Part shown: piece after piece, positions 7,893 to 19,000 of the stretch
Layout: each line of letters starts with the position of its first letter
How positions within the stretch are numbered: position 1 is the stretch's first letter
Assembly (NCBI GenBank): GCA_036897095.1
Contig: JAYMSP010002821.1
Location: forward strand, 1 to 22,362
Reading direction: 5' to 3'
DNA length: 22,362 bases
Source: Plantago elongata
Taxonomy: Eukaryota > Streptophyta > Magnoliopsida > Lamiales > Plantaginaceae
Translations under genes and position numbers: made by a program
Notes under the pieces: model-generated
Databases searched by the model: none
The model's input: the letters and a program-made list of their open reading frames with translations, nothing else
What the model was told of the DNA's origin: nothing

Positions 7893-10800
7893 CTGAAACC
7901 ATTTGAAATACAGTTATGACCAGCGTTGTTAATCGTGATACACGTGTCACGCCAGGCCCAAAAAGCCCGGGTCACGTTCGCGGGCAGGATAATTAGGTTA
8001 AAAGAAATGCAAGATTTATAGAATGACCATATAAGCATTTGGCAAGTCATATATTACTCAGCCTCATAATAATATTCATAAATAGTCTAAAGACAAAGGA
8101 AAGTCATGGAAGGTACTCTATAAAACCCAAAAAGACCCACTAAAATGAGTCTCGGGTGCGATCCTAGGATGTTCCCGCTACAGGGCATGGTTTATTGGCA
8201 CGATCGACAACACTGGTTATGTTATGCCCATAGTTCTCATGGGTTTCCTTATAACCCCAGAACTCCACAAATTTGTCATTCGTAGCCATCCCAAAAAAAA
8301 CTTCAAATGTTACTAACGAGGAAGCTACTCCTACCTAACAATAATTAAAAAAACTTACATTCACACACAAAGTACATTTTTGCCACCTTTTTATGAGTAA
8401 TGATCTATTTTACTTTTTCACTTGAGACTTTGTGCTAACCTTGTAAAGTTCTACGGGACCGAGGGAAGGGAATACCGGATAGAGGTCTATTTTTGTAAAG
8501 GAAAAACCAAATAGAAGGCATCATACGACTCTTCTGTGCATGTACATAAATACAGAAAGCATAAAAAGGTATTCAAAGACTGTCAATAAAATTTCAAGAT
8601 GTGGCCATGATTAAAGTGCAACTTTAAAGGATTTATTCAGCAAGGAAAGCACATGCAAGTATGTAACAAATGAGTGGGCAATCTTTTTTCCCGAAACTTT
8701 GCAGGATGTTCTACAAATCACGGCAGTCATAAGGACTAAAGGGGGGGTCTGAGGCGAGTCTGTATGTGATTCACACCCAAGAACTAACAGATTGAAAACA
8801 ATGCCATATGGATAAATTACAATTTTGGTCCTAACTCAATGTACTCTGACGAGTTTGATCACCCGAATTTTGTTTTAACAGTTTTAGTCCCCTCAGGCAT
8901 ATATTTGCACGAACAGCATATATTCCCTCAACTCAACTCAAAATACCGTGCATAACACAATGCCAAATTATTAAAAAAAAAAATCGATGTTGAAACTCTA
9001 TAACTGTCACAGAGCTTGCATTAATCTCTGTTACTGTTATAAAGCTTCCATTAACTGTGACAGAGACTAAGCTATGAAATACAAAACTCCATTTCTTTCT
9101 TTTGTTAAATAAATCGCTATCCAAAATAGAGATTGATTCTTTCATTGTATAAAATGATGGAAAGTCTCCAAAAAGTAATATATGGTATGGTGATTTTGTA
9201 TTGAATACAAAAATGAACCGAGTTGCAGGAACAACAAAGAACTCTACCCTAATAAGACAAGTGGAAGGAAAACAATGGTCAACGATAATTTCAACGATAT
9301 ACTCGAGTACTGAAACATTTCATTGAGTAGGAAAGGTTAAAGAGCATTTTTTTTCCCTATCCTAATTCAACGATTATTTCTTTATAGAACTCAGGATACA
9401 GGTCTCTTCATTAGTGCAAGCTCAGCCTTTAAATGCTCAGAGAAAGCAGTTCTTCAATGGAAGCTCAAATAAGCAGCTTCCACAGAACGATTAATCATTT
9501 TACACGAAATACAGACGATTCAGTAAGCATGTTTTCAATTTTGGTGGTTTCTTTTAGTCAATTTGACCTGGAAGATGCTAGGTGGCATGACAAATTAATG
9601 AAGGGGACCAAAATTGATGTTTTGATCGGATGACAGATCAGTAAGAGGGAGGTGTACTGCACGTTTTTCTCTCTTTTATTTATTTATCTTTTGGCACAAA
9701 ATCTGCGAGGGACATTGAGTTAAGAGGACAAATCTTGTCTTTGAAATGCCATATGCCACTGATTTCCAGAAGAGACCCATGAGTAAAATGAATAGACGGG
9801 CACATGCAGACACAATACTTGTAAACACATAAACATCACATTCTTACTTTCTGCAACTCAGATATTATTGTTGCCATTTTCCTACAGTGAGCTTCAATCT
9901 CTCCTGCCTGAGATTCTGCCGGACTACCCCATCGAAGGTGAAACTGAGGCCAAATTGTTGGGGCTAAAGCAGCAGCTGGAGGTAGTAACTGACGGTCATG
10001 TTTTGAAGGTTCATAAAAAGGGTTATAATGCACGTGAGACTTTCCCTTTGAACCCCGAACATCAGCCAGATACATCCACAAGCACCCACATGCATCATAT
10101 ATACCAGCTTGCTGCCTTTCTTTCTCACTGTAAACCACAGCGAACAAAACACACATAAATATCAACAGCACTTGATGAAAGAAGATAACTATAATCTAGT
10201 AAAACTTGTATAAACGTCCTCTAGACATTACTGTTTCTTAGTACTATGGTAACCCCTGATTTTTGGTCAAGTTTCTGTTGACTTGACTAAGCAATATATT
10301 TTTTAAACTACAGTACAGCCTTCGTGGCATAATTAATTTAAGTGACGAAAAAAGATCCAGGTGGAGAGACTTCCAAATATTGCAGAACTATGAAATGGTG
10401 CCAAACCCAAGTCCGCAGTTAAGTTTATTTTTTTTGTTAATTGTCTTTCCCCACAAACAAACAGGCAGAAGAGTGCATAACGCAATATAGCAGATTTATT
10501 TCTATAACACTTCTACGCATTATCACAGGTAACCTACTCTCTCCACCCTGCTCAAATTGACACGACTTATGAACAAAGAGAAGTGGATATTAAGAGGGGT
10601 ATTAATTAAAGAACGAACGAGGAACAGTAAGTCTGCTTATTGTACAATAAAAGATGTATAACGTGGATAGAAGTTGGATAAAATAATATAAAAAAAAAAA
10701 AAGTTCTCTAACATTGTAATTCTAAAACCCATTGTAGAAATATTTGTAATTTCGGACAGGACAAAGGGAGTATATACTAGTGCCAAAAGGCAAAAATACC

Positions 10801-12993
10801 AACTGACAGAAAGAGACGTGTCAAAGTTCAAAACAGCACAGGATACAGATATGTCAAGGATAGATTTTAAGTTTTTCTATATAATAGTATATTCAAAATG
10901 TATTAAAATCATATCAGACAGCATGAATAATAAACCATCTCTTTCTTCTAATTATTGTAATTATCTGTCCCTAGGATACTTTCTTCTCTAGTTTGAGAGT
11001 TTCCAAGCTCAAACATTTCCATAAACGTCAAGACTATTGCTTCTAACAACAAATAAATAATTAGAAGGAAAAATATGTATTCAGAAGATTAAAAGTAAAT
11101 ACACATTAGAAATGTTCTGATACCGATATGTCCACCACAACTTAATGCATCAACAATTAAAAATTATCTAGATGTGACACGATTCGTGTTAAAGGGCGAA
11201 GGAACAGATGGGGTGGGGTGGGAGAGCAAACATGAATGCTTTCTTTCTTTTCATTTATATATTAAGTTTAATTAGTTTTGCTCATTACAAAAATCTGAAA
11301 TATACGTAAATTATTTTAAACATTAAAAGAATTCTTAAGAGTTGCTTTTCTCTTCAAGATGAAAGACTGGTAGTAGCTTCATTTTGAGGATTCTTAAATG
11401 TTGAGTAGCACTGTTAGTTATACATGGTTTTAATATTGGAAATATGAAACAAAAATGAGCTTCGGTAGCTCCGCCGGAGCTCCAAAGCTTATTTTTCTTT
11501 TTTGTTAATTAGTTATAATTTTCTATTTTTGTAACGCCCCAGAATTTCAAGTGTAAGTCCATAGAGCTTAAAGGGATTGAGAACGCTACTCATACCAACA
11601 AGGTGCGTGTTTCTTTTCGGGAATCCACCTACAAGGTGCGCCTTTCTTTTCGGCAATCCTATGATGGGTGACCAACTGGGAAGTCTCCCGGTTCGCGCAT
11701 GAGTGAGGATAAAGTGCATGGGAAAGTACATGTGTTGATACAGGGGGCCAGCATATCACCCGGAGAGCTGTCCATGAGTAACCGTACCGGCCCACTAGTG
11801 GTCCGGATCGTTACAATTGTACTTTCTAACAATTTTCTTTTCTTAATGTTTAACAGAACACAGGTTTATATGTAATTTAGCATAAACCTACGGGGTCTCT
11901 ATTTATATTTCCCTTCTTTTGTTTCATGTTCGGCAGATCTTGCAAATCTGCGGCGATCTGGAGGTGATCAAGAGCGCTGACGAACCACATGCACAATTTT
12001 GAGTTCCATAATGCGAATCACGGGTGTAGGGCAGATAAATTTCAGGTGACACAGGACATATTAAGGATTTCCCAACGGGTAGTCATTCTATTGTGCATGT
12101 ATCCTACATTTCACGATGATCTAGTAACAATTACATTGCTCAACTAGGTATGGTTGACTCTTAGTATTGGAGGTTTAAATAGAAGAAACAAAATAAGCTA
12201 AGAGCTGCAAAGCAAGAGGGGGAAAAGGAAACAAGTGCAGCTGAACGGAAAGAGCTTGGCCCTTATAAAGATTGAGTGCAAGTCTTCCTAACTTAGATCC
12301 CTGGATAAAGAAGATCTCTGAACATAAAGTGATAGATGGATCCTGGTTTTCCTGTCCCTTGCACCTTGCTAAACAGAACCTTGCTGAAGGTTCAATATGA
12401 GGAACCTAGTAGATTCTACAATGATAACTATGAACTGAAACTCTCTACTCTAGAAAAACGTGTTTTCTTAACACACAAAAATAGTATGGAAAAGAAAAGT
12501 AAGAAAAATAAAAGGACAGGTCCATACCTCTTCAAGTCGCAAGATGCGTGCACATAATAAATATAATAGCTATAATCGTTTCCCATGTATGTATACGCTA
12601 GATTAATTATTAGTTGATTCACAACATTGCTCAATTGTACATAATGATATATGATTGTGAAATTCTCATAAAACACATGTTTTTTATTGAAATGAGGAAA
12701 ACCAATTCTCACCCAGCCCAAGTGTTTGGCACACACCCAATTTCTACCAAAATTAGGTGGTTGTTCCCCTATTGTTCAGGGGAAACAGGTCTTTCACAGT
12801 ACGTGCTCTATATGTTCATCTCAGTGAGTAACATAATGAGCCTGGTATTTTTAATTGCCATAAGGTATCAACGGAATGGTTTATGCACCTTTCCAGTTGT
12901 GAAAAAAGCTGCCGTGTCTTTGATTGACTGGAATTTGGAAACTACTTTTTTCTTCGCATACCAGTCATTCGTATCCACTTCCGTTTTCAAGCA

Positions 12994-13047
<54 letters not shown>

Positions 13048-16000
13048 TGAATGAAACTTACCTATTGCAAAAAAAATTCCCAAACCGGCATGAAAGAACA
13101 CAATCCAGGAAATCTACCAAGAAAACCTGCAATGACAAGACGATGATAGTATACTTGTTTTTAGTGTCCACAACGGGCAAATCATCATATTCAGTGCATC
13201 AAATTGAAGGTACATACCGAGGAAAATTCAAAAGCAAAGGGATACATCCTTAGCAGCTGTGCAACACAATCAACCCACTGGAATCACATTTCAAACATCA
13301 GTGAATAACCAACAAAGCTGTCACGGTTACATTTTATAAGCATTTAACACAACTTCTTGGTGGAAAGAACAAAAAAAATTTTGAACACCAGAACAAATGT
13401 AGTCTTTGACATCTAAGTAACGAATGGACACTGTACCAAACAAGATATGTAGAAAAAAGAAAAAATAAGAAACTAATTGTCTTAGTTTTGGGCCAGGAGA
13501 CCCCTTCTGTATGCACAAACTAACTGCTATGTTTTCAATAGCAAGATAAAACTCCAAATTCGCTGAAGAAGTCGAATGATGAATGAATTGGTGGAACAGA
13601 GAATAACCAATGCAAAGATTAAGGTTGTTTATTTTAGCATAAGCTAATTTAGTTTATAATATAGAAAATTGAAAAATGAACACCAATCACTTCACTCACA
13701 AACCAAACCCCAATAGGGCAAAACAAACCCTTACGAACAAGTAGAGAACAGTTTTTCTTCACTGCCGAAGTTAAAATTTACAACTCTTGCATAGCTCTTA
13801 ATGTAATAACAGCTTCCTGATACAGCTCAAACTCGACGGGCTTGGCTAAACATATACTGCGTCGCACTGTACTATTGTTTGTACACCATTGAAAATTAGA
13901 CAATAGTCATTATCTAAAATTAAAATAAATTTGTTAACAATTTAAATAACTTACAAAACACATTTACATAAATTTGCAAACACTCTTTACAAATAATCAA
14001 TTTCCATCTTAAACCAACTATTACTCTATCTTCTCCAATTTCACAACCACCATCTCCTCCCCCAATTCTTCAATTACACTACCACCACCGCCTCAGTCGC
14101 CGGAGATCCGGTAACATCTCCGGTGAACTTTTTTTTTTTTTTTTTTTGTGGTGAGAGGACAAGCTTCCATGGAAGCTGGACTGAGCTCGAAGCTCAGTCG
14201 ATATGGAAGCTCTTCGAAAGAGCTTTAAAGCTTGACCCGCATCACCGGAGCTCCGATGATGTTTCGCCGGAGTTTTTTTTTTATTAATTAACATGAAATA
14301 TAGCATTACAATTACAATTGTTGAACAAGACGAATTTATCTATCGATTATAGATGCAAATCATCACCAATCTCTATTCAGAGAATATAATCACCCATTTC
14401 GGGGATCCGAACACGTTCGATTCTAGATGCAAATCACCACCAATCTCTATTCAGAGAATATAATCACCCATTTCGGGGAATCGAACCATTGACCTCATGG
14501 TTACGGGGTGTCTCAGCTTGCCACTCGGCTACAAACGCTTTGACTCCGATGATGTGTTGCCGGAGTTGACTGTTACTCTTGTTTAAATATTTATAAAAGT
14601 TGTTGGGTGTTTTGTGAATTTTGAAATATGAAAGGTTGATTTTAGATTGTTTTTGGTATATTTCATTAAGTGTAAAAGATATGGGGTGTTATGTAATTTG
14701 TTGTTATAATATTTTTAATTATTATGCGACGTCGCACTACGTTAATATGCGACAGTGTGACGCCATGTCGCACTAAAAAAAATGAATGATTGAGATTGAA
14801 TCTTGAACTGATCCAATGGTTTAGATTGTAGTACTATCATTAGTACAAATAGACAGTACTACTATTAGCCATGCCCAAGTTACTAAATCATGAAAAAAGT
14901 CCATCTCTGGAAGAAAACAAAAATGTTGTTTCCTACTCAAAACAAAAAATCATAAAAGTAGGGAAAACCACTATATTTGATTTAGTTGTCGTCATCATCT
15001 GATGTATCCATAACATCGTAACAACTAAGCATGGACATAAATAATATAGATTCAAATTTTAAACAATAATCCTGATCATTTATATGACGTTATTGTTATA
15101 ATCAACTTCTGAAAAATTAAATTGAAAGGTTAAAGAACTTCACCAAAAAAATAATATAACGAGCTGAGTTCTAATATACAAAACAAATGTTCATACTTTA
15201 GAGTTTATACAGAGTAATGAATTGTCATCCAAATTGTGAAGTTCTAATAAGAGGTACACCCATCGTACAAGGTAATGGTTCAATAGATGATTAGAGTAGT
15301 GTGCCTTTTCGAGCCACTGTCACATTTTGATAAATCATTGATCCTTGTTATAACACTTTAAACAAGATTAGAAAGAATGAATCCATTTCGATGATTACAT
15401 CCCTTTTTAGATACAAAATTCCTTTAGTTCACAACCAAGAAACTTAGGTGCTTGGCTCAATAGCCTATGCAGGTAGACAACAAAGCAATAATTTTTTTTC
15501 CTTCTTTTGTCCTATTCGAGCAAAAATAAATGAAACGTATTGTAGCCGAAATTTAGTATGTATACCTGTAAAAAGATGGGCGAATAATTATTTTGTGCAT
15601 GCGAAGAATGTGATTGCGACGTGAATGAACCAGGCGATTGGCGCATTGGTGAAGAAGGGATACTCCCAGTAGAAGCTTGTCGCTTCAATTCAGTAGGAAC
15701 ACTCCCATTACCAGGTAGAGTTGGAAACCCCAAACGGTCAGAGAATGGATGACCAAAAGCAAGCCAATCTTTTTCTACAAGAGCCTGAATTAGAAGAAAG
15801 AAATAAACCCAATATCTAGCAGGAAAAAAATCACATTTCGAAGAAATATATGGTAACATAACCAATAAGACTATAGCAAATGCTCCATTGCTAATTAGGA
15901 GAAATGCTTGTTAACAGGGGCTATTCTGATGTTTCTGATATGGAGCAACTTGCCCAAATATCAGGTTATGAGTGAATTTTTACCTTTAGTGTCAGTCAGA

Positions 16001-19000
16001 CACGTCGAACAAGGTACAACTAAAGTAAATGAAGAAGACATAGTAAAATAATAGGGACATATTCTTTCCTTTTATATGTAAACATTTAGTACACTTATGA
16101 CACATTTGGTAAGGACATTATTGACAATTTCTCTGTGTGTGTGTGTGCACGCGTTTGTCCCATAGAAGTTGTCCACTTTGCTTTTCGACACACAAAATAA
16201 GGAGAGCGAGGGAGTGATATCATGTGGGGGTTTAATGTATAACTTTATTAATATGGATTGTTTAATTTACTTTTACTTTATTGCTAGTGAAAATCAAAAT
16301 TAAAATATTTCCTAAAGTGACAAGCAAAAGAAATGAAAGTGGACAAACTCCAATGGGAGACCCCAAGATGGAAAAAGTGGACAACTTTATATGGGATGGA
16401 GGGAGTATATAATGTATTGTGTGTAAAATAGTTTTGACCAGAACTCTTAATATGTGTGCATAGTCAAACGTCCATATTGTTTTGGAGGAAGGAAAATCAA
16501 AAAGCTAATGCACCCAGCCCCATTACCATATATTATCACAGCCTCTTGTAAAGGACTAAAATAGTGGAGAACCAAAAATATATTCCATACACTCTTTTGC
16601 GATTCAGATAAGATTCAATAGCATGCAGCTACATACCTGGAATCCATTGATCGTGCGGTAATATGGATCAAGCAATAGGCTTGCAAGGGAGACCAACTGT
16701 GTAGTTCGATCCCATCCATCACTGAAAATGTAAATTGTAGGCTAATAGATATACAGGAAAATATTGGTAACAGTAATTAGCTTTCAGTGGAGACATAATA
16801 TTGACAATAGGCTACAAATAAACCAACACACCAGAAGGGTATGCCACAAGAGTAACAAAATTGACAAGATACCCTATATAGCAAACATACAAAAAACTAC
16901 AGAATGGTCCCCCCCGATAGAGCATGATTATCAAATACTATGAGAGAACCACCGTAAATTATTCAAATTATACTGACAGAATTCCATCCAGTGGACACAA
17001 TGCAAAAAGACTGCATGAATGTTTCATCTCCATACGACAACGAAGCGCAGCTCAGTTGGTAATACGTTTCACCTCTAACCAATAGGTCAGGGGTTGGAGT
17101 CACCCTTTAGCCGTTTAAAAAAAAAAATTTCATCTCCATACAAAAGATTGCATTTGGTTTTATATAAAATCATCGTAATTACTGAGCGAGTGCAACAGAA
17201 CAAAACAATTCACAAGTTAATTTGGATCATATAAAGGAGAATATGGACACATATCACAAACACAATTGAAAAATACTGGATCCTGGAGCTTCTAAAGGTA
17301 ACTAAAATTGGAAAACTGTACCGTTGAGCTTTAAAACATACACAAGTACAACAGCACTAATTAAAATACAAACATAATGCAGAACCCCAAATTGACACAC
17401 AAACACAAATTGAAAGCTGAATATGTACGTACAGATATGAGAGAAATAATATGAAATAAGATCCTCACCTACAATGGACAAGCACTGTTGCTGATTCGAG
17501 AGCCACACGTCCAGCTATCCAAGCAGAACCAGCCAGAACATTCTGAACATGTATCAGCCAACCACTATCCCCAAGAGTGGACACTGAAGCAGACATGCTG
17601 CTCAAGTTACCTCCTCCCCATGATGATCCACCATGCCTCTACCAATAAAAGAGGTTAATTTAATGATGATTCCCGATTAGCTGAGATGCACGAAATATAG
17701 CATGAACTATATATACTTCACTCTATTAAAGGTTCACCGTCCAGGTCAGTGATAGTAATGTGGAAAGAGGATAACCAAACAAAAAGGTTGAATTGCATTG
17801 TCAACCACCTTTAAAAATTTAATTTCCTACCCAGCTCTGAAGACCTTTAACCAACCTTAGCACTGAGTTCGTTGTCAAATGACTCGAATTGCTTTAAACC
17901 TGACAACCTTTTCTTCCATTATTATTAAAAAATAACTCTATTTCATTTCCTTTCCAATTCCATTTTCTAATGTTTTATATTTATTTATTTGACATAACAT
18001 TACATTTAATTTACCGTTTTCCAATTTGAGAAACTCTACAATTTTGCAAGACAAGGATTTCAATATACTAATTAGGAGCTAAGATTTTGCAATAAACATT
18101 TCAGTAAACAAACTGGAAATGAAATGTTAGAAGTGGAAATGCTGTTAATACCCATTACCCCAATATCGATTAGAATTATTAAAAGAGTTCTCCAACAATA
18201 CCAAAAACTGAATGAATTGTAGAAAAGGAGAACATGAGATAAAAAGAGTGTAGACTGTAGAGGCGCAAAGTAGAATATTAGATGTTTACGTAAATGCTTC
18301 CATGCCGGAACAAGTTTCACGTTTTGCCATTTTTGGCGCCCCGAACAAAACTTCTCACTTCCATTTTTTTGCAATTCTTTCTTCAACTTTAATATTAAAT
18401 ACATTCAACTTTCTAATGACAATAGTACTTTGCCAGTTTAAAAAATAATTCGGTCAACCCACTAGCATTATTTTATCCAAAAGCAATACATCCCTACCAA
18501 GAAATCAACGGGAAGCTATTCCGGGGACGGAGGAAGTAAGCAACTATGAAGCAGCAGCTACATCTGAAGGGTGATTGTCTCCATATTAATATGCCACGGG
18601 ATATTAACACGGTTGGATACATGAACGATATGTACCCCTTCTAATTTTATTATTTTAATAATTATCTTGGGTCGGTTACCCATATCTGAAAACCAGGATC
18701 CCTAAAATTATAAATCAACATACCTTTTGTCAAAAAAAAAAAAAAAAAGGAGATTGATAGAGATTGCTCTTCACTACAAATCACCGTGATGGCCCTCCAC
18801 CTCACTTACGGTGGAGATACGGTAGCCGGCCATTTTGTGTTGCTAATGCTGGTGCGTCTGGTAAGAGGCAACTCATCTTGTTCTGATGCTGTGTCAATCG
18901 ATCAATCTATGTTTCCTTTCCATAATCTACTCGTTTTATTTCTTATCTGTGCCATGTTGTCAGTTTACTAAGGTTCTGTAGCACTTATAAATTGCCTGGT

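Larger units (their letters stand above)
13838..14876. mobile_element. Putative non-autonomous DNA transposon, composite
   Basis: The left end GGGCTTGGCTAAACATATAC and the complement of the right end, GGGCATGGCTAATAGTAGTA, match at about three quarters of positions. The word TGCGAC or its complement GTCGCA occurs five times just inside the ends (13860, 14725, 14731, 14748, 14767), as subterminal transposase-binding repeats do. The core (about 14070-14280) is GC-rich and hairpin-rich. A SINE is inserted at 14273-14543. No target duplication was found, so the borders are tentative. The TGG-rich ends suggest hAT or Mutator affinity, which I cannot decide. Confidence 0.45.

Noticed and set aside
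9868-10158. Plus-strand open frame of 96 codons
   Set aside because: It is the reverse shadow of the myotubularin exon 9848-10127, whose minus-strand product is clearly recognisable.
11513-11795. Open frames on the minus strand through the solo LTR
   Set aside because: They are produced by the GC-richer LTR sequence and its internal duplication; nothing indicates a host protein.
12614-13054. Open frame of 146 codons on the plus strand with a poly-Ile end
   Set aside because: The end is the AAT microsatellite. The frame has no recognisable composition and overlaps the intron and exon of the minus-strand gene.
14079-14306. Minus-strand open frame of 75 codons across the hairpin cluster
   Set aside because: It runs through the T-run (poly-Lys) and the SINE tail; the open frame follows from the GC-rich core and not from a gene.
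16134-16147. GT-repeat next to the Stowaway relic as a separate microsatellite
   Set aside because: Only seven units; too short to list as its own feature, noted only as the place where the left end of the MITE is lost.
17036-17127. A functional tRNA gene
   Set aside because: The A- and B-box-like words are present, but the acceptor and anticodon stems do not pair properly, and the perfect flanking repeats and A-run show a retroposed copy.
18786-18971. Plus-strand open frame with a hydrophobic stretch
   Set aside because: It lies within a myotubularin intron, has no recognised domain or splice context, and its composition matches non-coding DNA.
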